Of a stretch of DNA of 64,000 nucleotides, positions 1 to 8,867 are shown piece by piece. The stretch comes from Oscillospiraceae bacterium (lineage in GTDB: Bacteria; Bacillota; Clostridia; Oscillospirales; CAG-272): NCBI GenBank assembly GCA_015063535.1, contig SVTY01000002.1:99909-163908 (forward strand). Direction: 5' to 3'. How positions within the stretch are numbered: position 1 is the stretch's first letter; every line of letters starts with the position of its first letter. A model generated the notes under the pieces. That model saw only the letters and a program-made list of their open reading frames with translations. It made no database searches and was not told the DNA's origin. The translations under genes and the position numbers were made by a program.

Positions 1-693
1 ATAGTAGATGGGCAGGAAGATCACATCACAGCCGGCTTCCTTCATAGCGGAGACCTGACCGGAGAAGTCGGTAGCCTTGTCAGCGAAGGAACGGGTCACA
101 TATGCATCCTTCTTGTTCAGCTCTGCCATCTTGGACTCGAAACCGCCCAACAGACCGGTGGAGTAAGCATCGTCTACGTTGTAGATCACACCGATCTTGG
201 TGTAATCCTTTGCCAAAGCCTCAGCGGCATACATACCCTGGTCGGGGTCGCCGAAGCAGATGCGGTAACCGTTGGAGTTGGCAATAGCGTCATCGGCAGA
301 AGCGGAGGGAGTGATGAAGAACAGGTTGTCGTTCTTGGACTCAGCCGCAAAGGAAATGCAGGAGCCGGAGGTAACGCTTCCGATGGAAGCGACCATACCC
401 TTGGAAATGAGGGTGTTGTATGCATCGGTAACCTTGTCGCCGGATGCTTCGTCATCGATCATCTCGAAGGTGAACTTAACACCGTTCAGACCGCCTGCGG
501 CGTTGATCTCCTCGATGGCAAGCTTAGCACCGTTCTGAACGGACAGACCGTAGCTTGCAGCGGAGCCGGTCAAGGGACCGGTCGCACCGATCACATAGGT
601 TGCCTCTTCCTTCTCACCGCACGCAGCAAGCGCGCCGAGAGCAAGGATCAGGCACAGACAAAGGGAAAGAGCCTTCAAAACTGTCTTTTTCAT
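1..693 (-). CDS. Branched-chain amino acid ABC transporter substrate-binding lipoprotein (partial, 3' end off window)
   Basis: The minus-strand frame starts at ATG 693 behind GAGG (reverse complement) and stays open to base 1, giving 231 codons. Residues 1-25 form a lipoprotein signal: a KK start, a Leu/Ala/Cys-rich core and the lipobox LAAC with Cys25. The mature part carries family hallmarks of LivJ/LivK type I periplasmic binding proteins: GATGPLTGSAASYG, then NGAKLAIEEINAAGG and SGDKVTDAYNTLI. It should be tethered to the outer face of the membrane and deliver leucine/isoleucine/valine (or another amino acid or amide) to a LivHMGF permease, which is not in the window and would lie beyond base 1. 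The exact ligand cannot be read. A sigma-A-like promoter lies at 761-789. Confidence 0.93.
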   Translation of the reverse strand, partial: MKKTVLKALSLCLCLILALGALAACGEKEEATYVIGATGPLTGSAASYGLSVQNGAKLAIEEINAAGGLNGVKFTFEMIDDEASGDKVTDAYNTLISKGMVASIGSVTSGSCISFAAESKNDNLFFITPSASADDAIANSNGYRICFGDPDQGMYAAEALAKDYTKIGVIYNVDDAYSTGLLGGFESKMAELNKKDAYVTRSFADKATDFSGQVSAMKEAGCDVIFLPIYY

Positions 694-760
694 AGTTTTT
701 TACCTCGTTTTGTAAAATTTTTTCGAGAAAAGGGACAGTCCTCACCTTTTCATACATTAT

Positions 761-789
761 ATCATATCATACTCCTTTCCAAATGTCAA
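761..789 (-). promoter_or_regulatory. Sigma-A-type promoter for the LivK-like gene
   Basis: On the minus strand TTGACA (784-789) and TATGAT (761-766) are separated by 17 bp, about 70 bp upstream of the start at 693. Confidence 0.6.
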
Positions 790-1108
790 GGTTTTTTCAA
801 ACAAATATCGGCAATTTTGGCATAAAACCGTATAAAAAATACCACTCGGGAAATTTTTTCGGCGCCTCCTTTTTTGTTTTTTGAAAATTGTTTTTGAGCA
901 AAAGATAACGAAAAGCTTTGATTTGTGATGAAAATTACAATATCATAAACCAAAAAACAAACGAAATTATGAAAATTAAAACATAAAATGTGACGAAAAA
1001 AAGAACAGAGGATTTTTGCGCTTGTAGGAATTTTTAAAAGCCCTTTCTCTTTGCAATGCAAAAAACTCGGTAAGAGAAAGTTTTCAAGGATTTATTTAAA
1101 GAAAGCTC
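790..1108. other. AT-rich intergenic stretch, nothing identified
   Basis: This is the bulk of the 508-base gap between the divergent binding-protein and surface-protein genes. It is A/T-rich with homopolymer runs. Short frames here have no convincing ribosome binding site or recognisable protein. No tRNA, riboswitch or strong hairpin was seen. Confidence 0.5.
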
Positions 1109-1137
1109 TTGACAATTGGGGGATAGAATGGTAAAAT
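1109..1137 (+). promoter_or_regulatory. Promoter for the large surface protein gene
   Basis: TTGACA at 1109-1114 and TAAAAT at 1132-1137 with a 17-bp spacer, 65 bp before the ATG at 1202. Confidence 0.65.
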
Positions 1138-1201
1138 AAATATATATATCCTTTTGAAGAAATCAGTTTTGAATTTTTGAGTATGAAACAGGAGAACCGA
1201 T

Positions 1202-4200
1202 ATGAAAAAATTTGTGTGGAAAAGAATGCTTCCGGTTCTGATGGCGGTCGTTATGCTGACCTCCGCCTGTCTTTCGGTCGGTGCGCTGAGCGCTTCGGCG
1301 CCAACCGAGGAGGAGCCGATCTGGACAGTAATACTGGAGGACGGTGTTCTGCGGGTACAGCTGAACGCCGAGCGACTGCATGCCCTGTTGGCGGATAAGC
1401 AGCTGACCAAGGAGGAGCTGAAGCTGCTTTTGCCCGAGGCGGTGACAGATGCGATAGAAAGCGGCGAGCTGTCCGCACAGGCGGTCCTTTCTCTGCTGAC
1501 GGAATATCTTTCCACAGAAGATCTGACCGAGCTGTTGGCGATGCTTCCCACCGAGCTGTTCTGGACATATTTTCCCTTTGAGGCGTGGGAGCAGCTGTTG
1601 ACGGTGGAGGAGCTTCTTGCGATTATTCAGCCCGATGCTATGTTGGCATCCGTTACGCCGGACGATCTGCGGAAAGTGCTGACCCCCGAGGTGTTGGAGC
1701 AGCTGTTAGAGAATTCGGACGCCAAGCAGGCGTTCCTCAACAGTGTCTGTGCCGATATGATCGACATAGAGGGGCTTTTGGCAAGCGATACCGACGGCTC
1801 TCTCCGTCGGGAGCTGGCGGGGCTGATTGATTCCGATGTGGTGAATCAGCTGTTGAACGAGAATTCGTCTGCCAAAGAAAAGCTATTGAATTTTGCGGAA
1901 TCGGGAACCATGCGTGACCGTGTGCTGGCGAACCACGATGCGGTGACCGGCTTGAAGAACTATTTCCTCAAGCCCGAGCATGATGCACAGGTCAATAACT
2001 TCGTTCACAACGAAACGGTCGAGCAGGAGCTGTACGACTCCGAGGAAGTTCATGCGTTTATCGAAACACATGTAGAGGTATTGACGGCACTGGAAAAGGT
2101 ACTGACCGAGCACGGAACCGTCAATCCCGCCAAGCTGACCGAGGCAAAGTGGAATCAGTGGCTGAATGCCTTGCATGTGGATATTGATGCCGACTTTGTT
2201 TCCACCCACCGCACCGAGCTGTTTGGCAGAGAGCTGACCGACTTGGAATTGGCGGACTTGGTGAACGGAAAAACAGAGTATCAGATGGTCTGTGACGGAA
2301 CCGTTAAGCTCACCAAAATCGTAGAGATTTATAACCGAGAGCATGCCAATACGCCCATTACGGTCAAGAGCATGATCGACGCAGGGTTCTTTACCAACAA
2401 GGACATTGCCGACATGATGCACGACAACTGGGCACAGCTATTGCAGACAGACGGGCTGATCGAGGTGATCTTAGAAGCGGTCGAGATTCCCTTGATCCTG
2501 CAGTATTTCCCCATCAAGGAGTTGGTCGAGGAAGCACTCGGCGGCTATGTGGGCATGTGGGAACACGGACTTCTGACCGAGGAGGAGATCATTGACGCAG
2601 TCGGCGGCTATGACACGCTTTTGAATGCCCTGTTGCCCGAGCAAGCCGAGAAGATCATTGAGATCGTCGGCTATGAGGCACTGGCGACCTACTTGAATTT
2701 CCCCAAGCTGTTTGATGCGATCGGCGGCTACGAGACAGCACTCTCTTGGTACAGCATGCCCGAGCTGATCGATATTGTGAAGTTGATCCCCAAGGAAAAG
2801 CTGCTGTCCTTCGTTCGGGGCTTGGATTTTGATAAGAAAGCACTGCTCACCCGTACCGTTGCCGAGCTTCGCCCGTTGCTTGCCGCAAAAAAAGATGAGG
2901 CAAAAACCTTCCTGAAGGCGGCGCTGAACGGTGTGATGACGATGCTGACCGAGCAGATCCCGCTGGTCGAGTTGAACGATCGGGCGATCATCAAATACGG
3001 AACCTTCCGCTTGAATGACTTTGTGACCGAGTTGCTCCTTTGCCTGCCCGATATTGAGACCTTCCTTGCCATGGACGATACGAATCGCACGCTGTTTGAG
3101 CTGACCGTGACGGCACACATCGGCGGCGAGACCTTGGCGGAAGCCACCGAGGAGATGACATTGGGTGTGGTCGTAGAGCTGACGGGCGATCTGACTGCGC
3201 TCCAAGACCTTGTTTCGGATTATGCCGATTATTTTGACATTACCATTACTGAGCCGACAGGTGACGAGGCATTGGACGTTACCATGGATGTGATTGCGCC
3301 CGAAAAGCTGTCCGAGCTGTACAAGAAGGCGTTTGAGAGTGAAAAGCTGCCTGCCGAAGCCAAGCAGAAGCTTTTGGAAATTCCCACTATGACGGTGGCA
3401 GCGCTTGCCGATTGGCTGGAGAGCTTGACGCCCGAGCAGATGAAGGAGTGGGCGGATGCCTTGGAGGGATATTTGCCCGAGGGCTTGTTGGATAAGGTGC
3501 CGGATCGTGTGACCGAGCTGACAAGCGAAGAAAAACTGGATCTCCTTCGGGATAAGGTATTGACTGTTCTCAAAAAAGCAGAGGGCGTTGCGGCAGACCG
3601 CATCGTAGCCGATCTGTATGGCGAGGAGGGTATGTTTACCTTTACGCAGGAGCCGATCGACCTGTATGAGAAGCTGGCAAGATTCATTTCCGACGAAGAA
3701 CTGTTGGAAAAGATCTATTTGTTCTTTGACAACAATATGTTCTTGAATATTCAGGGAACGGTCAATGTAAAGATCAACGGCTTGTATGAGCTGACCGTTA
3801 CGGATGAGAGCGGCGTAGCCCATACCTATTTCCTGCCCGACGGATTTGCTCTGAAGCATCTGAATACCTACGGCGGTCTGTCGTTGGATGCTCTTGACGG
3901 TGCAACCATGCCCGCCGAGGATTCGGCGTTATACTGGATCTATCTGTACGACAGCTATGAAAACGGCGAGTACGGCAATCTGACCGAAAAGATCCCTTAC
4001 TGGAAGGGACAGTATACCGACAGCCTGTTGCCTGCCCTTCCTCCTCCTGCGGCGGATATGACCGAGGGACGGTGGATCCTGTCGGAGGCGACCGACGGCG
4101 ATGCGGTGATCGTGAAAGCATACCCTGTATACAGCGAGCTGAATTATGTGGAGTTCTATATTGATGCCAACAACGATGGCGAGTGGGAGCTTTACAAGAC

Positions 4201-5974
4201 CCTTGATTATATCAAAGGAACGACGGCGGTCGTTGCACCTGCTACTCCTCAAAGAGCGCATTATACCGCAACTTGGGAAGAATACGAAAGCCGTCTGAAT
4301 ACCCAAAAGACCGTCAAGGTATATGCGCAGTATGCGGCAACGAGCTACACGATCACGTATACCATTAACGGAGTGATCCACACGGATACCTATACCGTGG
4401 AGGATGGTTATGCCGATCTCGAGCTGCCCGATGTTCCTACCAAGCAGGGCTACAATCCGCCCCGTTTGGTATGGATGGATGGAGCAGTGGCAAGACCTTG
4501 GAGCGAATACGACTTTACCCGAGGCGGAGACATCTCGGTGTTTGCCGATTACGGAACTCCGATCGACTATACAGTTACCTTTAAGTTAAATGGGGAGACA
4601 GTGGGAACCTCCACCTTTAACGTATTCGATATTGAGAACGGAACGTTTCTTGATGCGACCAAGCTGCCTACCATTCCCACAAAGCAGCACTATCATACAC
4701 CCACATGGCAGTACACCCTGAAGTACGACCATATTACCATCGAAGCGGTCTACGTTCCCATTGACTATGCCATTGCGTATTTCGTGGACGGTGCGCTCTA
4801 CCCCCACAGCGGAAGCGCGACCTATACCGTAGAGACCCAAAAGGGAACGCTGAGCATTCCTGCCGTACCGCAAAAGACCGGCTATACCGGCGAATGGGTA
4901 TGGATGGATGGAGATGTTGCCAAGCCCTGGTCGGAATACGACTTTACCCGAGGCGGACAGATTCGTGTTCTGGCATCGTACAATAAGATTACCTATGAAG
5001 CGGCATTTTGCGTGAACGGCGTGCCGCAGGATACGGTATACTTTACCATTGACGATGTCAATGCGGGCAGACTGCCCCGCATTCCCGAGGTTCCCGCCAA
5101 GAAGGGCTATACCGGCGAATGGGCATCCTATACCCTGAGATGTAGGAGCTTTTCGGTGGAGGCGATCTATACCGCCATTATCTACACCGCAACCTTTATT
5201 GCAGACGGCGAGGTGCAGGGAACCGTGAACTTTACGGTGGAGGACGATTCCATTCAGGAGCCGCCCGTTCCCGAAAAGGAAGGATATATCGGCGCATGGG
5301 AGCCCTACACCTTGGATGCGAAGGATCTGGAGATCCATGCGGTCTATACCGCTATCGGCAGCGGAGAGACTCCCGGTGGAACGCCTGATACCTCTACGGA
5401 TACCGAGGAACCCGACAAGACCAAGCCGGGAGTTCCGGGAGACGACGGTGACGATGATGACGACAAGGGCGGTCTTAGCTGGATCTGGTGGCTGATCCTG
5501 ATCCTCATTCTCATCATTGCGATCCTTCTGACGGTCATTCTCATCATGAGAAACATGCACAATGATGACGACGATGACAACACGCCTCCTCCCGCACCTG
5601 CGGTAGTGCCCGAGCCTGAGCCCGAGCCCACGCCCGAACCCATTGTCGTTGTGGAGGATGTGGATGTGGAAACGGCAGATGCTCTGATGAGCGATGCTAC
5701 GGCACTGTCGGTGATCGAAACCGTCGGCGGAGCCGGTGTCGGACTCCGAGTGATCATCAATGTTCATGACTTGGAGGCTCGCTTCCAAGCAGGAGATACG
5801 GTAGATCTGGAGACATTGAAGGCGATGAAGCTGGTTCCCGCCAAGGGACAGCGCCTGAAGGTGCTTGCCGATGGACATTTGAGCAAGCCGTTGACGGTCA
5901 TTGCCGATTCCTTCTCGGTACAGGCGGTGAAGATGATCACGTTGACAGGCGGAAAGGTCATCCAAAAGAAGTAA
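1202..5974 (+). CDS. Large surface protein with repeat ectodomain, one TM helix and a uL15-like C-terminal tail
   Basis: The protein has 1590 residues and starts at ATG 1202 after AGGAGA. Residues 1-30 are a secretion signal. About residues 35-1000 are acidic and helix-rich, with recurring short motifs such as LTEEELLAII and DAVGGYDTLL; I recognise no family. Residues about 1048-1385 hold five beta-rich repeats of 60-75 residues of the InlB-B/Flg_new type (YTVTFKLNGE, YTATFIADGE); repeats 1 and 3 carry an extra PWSEYDFTRGG segment. A Thr/Asp/Gly-rich linker precedes a single TM helix (about 1427-1449). A Pro/Glu linker follows, then residues about 1515-1590 resemble the C-terminal half of ribosomal protein uL15 (INVHDLEARF, KVLADGHLSKPLTV, TGGKV). 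No LPXTG motif was seen. Signal and TM imply an extracellular ectodomain and a cytoplasmic tail. Function unknown. A hairpin terminator follows. Confidence 0.85.
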   Translation: MKKFVWKRMLPVLMAVVMLTSACLSVGALSASAPTEEEPIWTVILEDGVLRVQLNAERLHALLADKQLTKEELKLLLPEAVTDAIESGELSAQAVLSLLTEYLSTEDLTELLAMLPTELFWTYFPFEAWEQLLTVEELLAIIQPDAMLASVTPDDLRKVLTPEVLEQLLENSDAKQAFLNSVCADMIDIEGLLASDTDGSLRRELAGLIDSDVVNQLLNENSSAKEKLLNFAESGTMRDRVLANHDAVTGLKNYFLKPEHDAQVNNFVHNETVEQELYDSEEVHAFIETHVEVLTALEKVLTEHGTVNPAKLTEAKWNQWLNALHVDIDADFVSTHRTELFGRELTDLELADLVNGKTEYQMVCDGTVKLTKIVEIYNREHANTPITVKSMIDAGFFTNKDIADMMHDNWAQLLQTDGLIEVILEAVEIPLILQYFPIKELVEEALGGYVGMWEHGLLTEEEIIDAVGGYDTLLNALLPEQAEKIIEIVGYEALATYLNFPKLFDAIGGYETALSWYSMPELIDIVKLIPKEKLLSFVRGLDFDKKALLTRTVAELRPLLAAKKDEAKTFLKAALNGVMTMLTEQIPLVELNDRAIIKYGTFRLNDFVTELLLCLPDIETFLAMDDTNRTLFELTVTAHIGGETLAEATEEMTLGVVVELTGDLTALQDLVSDYADYFDITITEPTGDEALDVTMDVIAPEKLSELYKKAFESEKLPAEAKQKLLEIPTMTVAALADWLESLTPEQMKEWADALEGYLPEGLLDKVPDRVTELTSEEKLDLLRDKVLTVLKKAEGVAADRIVADLYGEEGMFTFTQEPIDLYEKLARFISDEELLEKIYLFFDNNMFLNIQGTVNVKINGLYELTVTDESGVAHTYFLPDGFALKHLNTYGGLSLDALDGATMPAEDSALYWIYLYDSYENGEYGNLTEKIPYWKGQYTDSLLPALPPPAADMTEGRWILSEATDGDAVIVKAYPVYSELNYVEFYIDANNDGEWELYKTLDYIKGTTAVVAPATPQRAHYTATWEEYESRLNTQKTVKVYAQYAATSYTITYTINGVIHTDTYTVEDGYADLELPDVPTKQGYNPPRLVWMDGAVARPWSEYDFTRGGDISVFADYGTPIDYTVTFKLNGETVGTSTFNVFDIENGTFLDATKLPTIPTKQHYHTPTWQYTLKYDHITIEAVYVPIDYAIAYFVDGALYPHSGSATYTVETQKGTLSIPAVPQKTGYTGEWVWMDGDVAKPWSEYDFTRGGQIRVLASYNKITYEAAFCVNGVPQDTVYFTIDDVNAGRLPRIPEVPAKKGYTGEWASYTLRCRSFSVEAIYTAIIYTATFIADGEVQGTVNFTVEDDSIQEPPVPEKEGYIGAWEPYTLDAKDLEIHAVYTAIGSGETPGGTPDTSTDTEEPDKTKPGVPGDDGDDDDDKGGLSWIWWLILILILIIAILLTVILIMRNMHNDDDDDNTPPPAPAVVPEPEPEPTPEPIVVVEDVDVETADALMSDATALSVIETVGGAGVGLRVIINVHDLEARFQAGDTVDLETLKAMKLVPAKGQRLKVLADGHLSKPLTVIADSFSVQAVKMITLTGGKVIQKK

Positions 5975-5990
5975 CCCTTGATTATGCGCT

Positions 5991-6031
5991 GTTATTTCGG
6001 TCTGCTTTTCTCCTTTCGGGAACGAAATAAC
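5991..6031. repeat. Inverted repeat after the surface protein gene
   Basis: GTTATTTCG (5991-5999) and CGAAATAAC (6023-6031) are perfect 9-bp inverted arms around a 23-base spacer, just before the terminator at 6044. There is no T-run, so it is not itself a classical terminator. Confidence 0.5.
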
Positions 6032-6043
6032 AAAACCTTTTGT

Positions 6044-6077
6044 GGCGCAGCTGCGACTTTGCGGCTGCGCCTTTTTT
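6044..6077 (+). terminator. Rho-independent terminator of the surface protein gene
   Basis: GGCGCAGC pairs with GCTGCGCC around a short loop, followed by six T (6072-6077). Confidence 0.85.
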
Positions 6078-6210
6078 CGCTATTGGGGATTTTCCGAGAG
6101 ATGTGTTTAAAATCTATTGTAAAAAAATGAAAACTGTGGTAAAATATAAGAACAGAGATTTGACACGACGGGGACGGCTTTTTGAGCGCATGCCCCCGAA
6201 AGGAGAGGCT

Positions 6211-7755
6211 ATGTTATCAACCGTTTACAGTGCAGGGCTTTACGGAATCGACGGATATATTGTCACTGTGGAGTGCAATGCTCAATCCAGACTTCCCCAA
6301 TTTGAGTTGGTGGGCTTACCCGATCTGGCGGTAAAGGAAGCCAAGGAGCGAGTACGTACCGCTTGTGAGAACAGCGGTTTTCGCTTTCCCTCTATGGCAC
6401 TGATGTTGAATCTGGCACCTGCCGACCGCCGCAAGGAGGGCTCCGCCTTCGACGTGGCGATCCTTTTGGGTATTCTGCGTTGCGGTGGGATCCTTGAGGA
6501 TCGGGTGGATCTTTCGGATAAATGCTTTGTGGGCGAGCTATCCCTGTCGGGGCGTCTGCGCCCTGTCCGAGGTACACTTTGCTTATGCGTAGCGGCGAGA
6601 GATGCGGGTATGCGGGAATTTTACGCCCCTGCCGAAACGGCGAAGGAAGCAGCGGCGGTGGACGGCATTCGTGTGTACGCCGTGGAGACGGTCGCACAGC
6701 TGGTCGCTCATCTGAACGGTACCTGTCCTATGACCCCCATCGCCTGCGATACAAGTACTTTTGAGGAAGGGCTTTTGCAGACCTCCCTTGATTTTGCCGA
6801 TGTGCGGGGACAGGGCATGGCGAAGCGGGCTATGGAGATCGCCGCCGCAGGCGGTCACAACATTCTGCTGATCGGTCCGCCCGGTACGGGAAAATCCATG
6901 CTCTCCAAGCGGCTTTCCTCCATTTTGCCGCCCATGACCTTTGAGGAAGCCATCGAAACCACCAAGGTTCATTCAGTGGCTGGAACTCTGCCCGACGGGT
7001 CGGCACTGGTGGCGCAACGACCCTTCCGCTCCCCGCACCATACCATGAGTGCGGTGAGCCTTGTGGGCGGAGGTGCCAATCCGTTGCCCGGCGAGGTCTC
7101 CCTTGCCCATAACGGCGTGCTGTTTCTTGACGAGCTCCCCGAATTTCCCAAGCAGGTCACCGATGCTCTGCGGCAGCCCTTGGAGGATCGACGGGTCACC
7201 ATTACCCGAGCCAACGGCAGAGTGACCTACCCCTGCTCCTTTATGCTGGTGGGCGCTATGAATCCCTGCCGATGCGGATATTTCGGGCATCCGTCCCGCC
7301 CCTGTACATGCAGTGCCGCCGATGTCAAGCGATATGTGTCCCGTATCAGCGGACCCATGCTTGACCGCATTGACATTCAGATCGAGCTACCTTCCTTGTC
7401 TTATGAGGAGCTGTCGGACAGCACCCACACAGAGGAGCCATCGGCGGTCATTCGGGAACGGGTCAAGCGTGCGAGAGCCTTTGCGATGGCGAGAATGGGC
7501 GAGCAGTCGGGAATGTATTGCAATGCCCAATTGGATGCGGCAGCCATTCGCCGCTATTGCGTGGCAGATGCGGGCGCACAGGCATTGCTGAAGGCGGCGT
7601 ATGAGCGAATGGGTATGTCTGCCCGAGGCTATGATCGGGTCATGCGGGTAGCGAGAACCATTGCCGATCTGGACGAGGCGGAGATCATCGGCTCCAAGCA
7701 CATTGCCGAGGCGATCCAATACCGCAGTCTGGATAAAAAATACTGGGGAACCTGA
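6211..7755 (+). CDS. comM: YifB/ComM family Mg-chelatase-like AAA+ ATPase
   Basis: A 514-residue AAA+ ATPase of the ComM/YifB family. In Vibrio, ComM is a hexameric helicase that extends branch migration during natural transformation. The start is set at ATG 6211, right after AGGAGAGGCT; the frame is open further upstream but lacks family similarity there. Residues 1-170 are the Lon-like ChlI N-domain (TVYSAGLYGIDGYIVTVEC). Walker A (IGPPGTGKSML) lies near residue 222 and Walker B (VLFLDELPEF) near residue 303. The family motif GAMNPCRCG with its Cys-rich insertion follows, then the C-terminal helical lid. Length is normal. It stands alone upstream of the M42 peptidases; only 20 bases separate it from the next gene, so read-through is likely. 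Confidence 0.95.
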   Translation: MLSTVYSAGLYGIDGYIVTVECNAQSRLPQFELVGLPDLAVKEAKERVRTACENSGFRFPSMALMLNLAPADRRKEGSAFDVAILLGILRCGGILEDRVDLSDKCFVGELSLSGRLRPVRGTLCLCVAARDAGMREFYAPAETAKEAAAVDGIRVYAVETVAQLVAHLNGTCPMTPIACDTSTFEEGLLQTSLDFADVRGQGMAKRAMEIAAAGGHNILLIGPPGTGKSMLSKRLSSILPPMTFEEAIETTKVHSVAGTLPDGSALVAQRPFRSPHHTMSAVSLVGGGANPLPGEVSLAHNGVLFLDELPEFPKQVTDALRQPLEDRRVTITRANGRVTYPCSFMLVGAMNPCRCGYFGHPSRPCTCSAADVKRYVSRISGPMLDRIDIQIELPSLSYEELSDSTHTEEPSAVIRERVKRARAFAMARMGEQSGMYCNAQLDAAAIRRYCVADAGAQALLKAAYERMGMSARGYDRVMRVARTIADLDEAEIIGSKHIAEAIQYRSLDKKYWGT

Positions 7756-7775
7756 GTTCCATAGAGGAAGAAAAT

Positions 7776-8867
7776 ATGGAAGAAAATAAAACGAAGCAAC
7801 AGGAATTGAAGGAACAGATTTTGTCTTTGTGCGGCATCATGTCTGTGTCGGGCTTTGAGCCGAGAGCGACCGAAGCCATTCGGGAGAAGCTGGGAGCGGC
7901 GTTTGACGAGCTGACTGTCGATGCGGTAGGCAACCACCTTTTGGTCAAGCGGTGCGGCAGAGCCAAGGCACCTCTTGTGTTGGTGGACGCCCATTTTGAC
8001 GAGATCGGAATGCTGGTGACCGAGCTTTGCGAGGACGGTTTTGTACGGGTGGCGTCGGTAGGCGGACTGTCTGCCACCGTTCTTCAGGCGGCGGATGTCA
8101 TTCTGTACGGCAAGGAGCCGGTGCGGGGTGTGGTGACCTCCACACCGCCCCATCTGAAAAAAAATGACGAGGAGTCTCTGCCCGAGGCGGAGGAGCTTTT
8201 GGTGGATACGGGATATTCCAAGGAGCGGCTTGCCGAACTTGTATCGGTAGGCACGCCTGTGGGCTTTTCTCCCTGCTATTCCGAGCTTCTCGGCGGATGC
8301 CTTGCGGGCAAGAGCTTTGACAATAAGGCGTGTGCCGCCATTGCGGCGTATGCCATTGCCCATACGCCCAAGGAGCGGCTTGCTGCCGACGTGGCGTTTC
8401 TGCTCTCCTCCTATGAGGAGACCTCTGCCAAGGGCGGCGTATCGGCGGCGACCTACCGCTTGCAACCCGATTATGCCATGGTCATCGACGTGAATCTGGC
8501 GACCGTTCCCGACGTACCCAAGCGGGAAACCGTTCCCTTGGGAGCAGGAGTGTCTCTTTCGGTTTCGGCGGCGACCGACCGACGGCTGACCGCCATGACC
8601 CGCGCCCTCTGCGAGGATCGGGCGATCCCGCATACTATGATCGCCGCACCGTCCTCTACGGGAACCAACGCCACTTCGGTGAATTTGGTTCGGGGCGGTA
8701 TTCCCGTGGTAGATGTGGGTCTGCCTCTGCGGAGCATGCATACCTATAATGAAGTGATCTCCCTGAAGGATGCGCAAGCTCTTTGCGAGCTGGTGGAAGC
8801 GTTTATCGGCAGTCAGCGGCTTGCCGACACCTTCGGGTACACAGAGAAGGAGGAGCTTCCTATATGA
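7776..8867 (+). CDS. M42 family metallopeptidase (glutamyl aminopeptidase-like), paralogue 1
   Basis: This 363-residue cytosolic M42 aminopeptidase belongs to a family of dimetal enzymes that form tetrahedral dodecamers trimming peptides from the N-terminus. The metal and catalytic motifs are present: DAHFDEIGML, SFDNKACAA (bridging Asp), SYEETSAKGG (catalytic Glu pair), VIDV, and the late His in RSMHTYNEV. It is the most divergent of three tandem copies; HFDE and DNKAC replace the HMDE and DDRxGC of the other two. Start ATG 7776 follows GAGGAAG. It overlaps the next gene by ATGA, so the three are probably translationally coupled. Substrate preference cannot be read from the sequence. Confidence 0.92.
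   Translation: MEENKTKQQELKEQILSLCGIMSVSGFEPRATEAIREKLGAAFDELTVDAVGNHLLVKRCGRAKAPLVLVDAHFDEIGMLVTELCEDGFVRVASVGGLSATVLQAADVILYGKEPVRGVVTSTPPHLKKNDEESLPEAEELLVDTGYSKERLAELVSVGTPVGFSPCYSELLGGCLAGKSFDNKACAAIAAYAIAHTPKERLAADVAFLLSSYEETSAKGGVSAATYRLQPDYAMVIDVNLATVPDVPKRETVPLGAGVSLSVSAATDRRLTAMTRALCEDRAIPHTMIAAPSSTGTNATSVNLVRGGIPVVDVGLPLRSMHTYNEVISLKDAQALCELVEAFIGSQRLADTFGYTEKEELPI

Noticed and set aside
2471..3859. Minus-strand open frame inside the surface protein gene (462 aa)
   Set aside because: Shadow of the long plus-strand coding sequence; no ribosome binding site and unnatural composition.
4340..5360. Possible CRISPR or DNA tandem repeat in the surface gene
   Set aside because: Similarity is at protein level (five diverged 60-75 residue repeats); there are no short identical DNA repeats with spacers.
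4586..5965. Second minus-strand open frame inside the surface protein gene (459 aa)
   Set aside because: Shadow frame in the repeat region, without start signal or recognisable domain.
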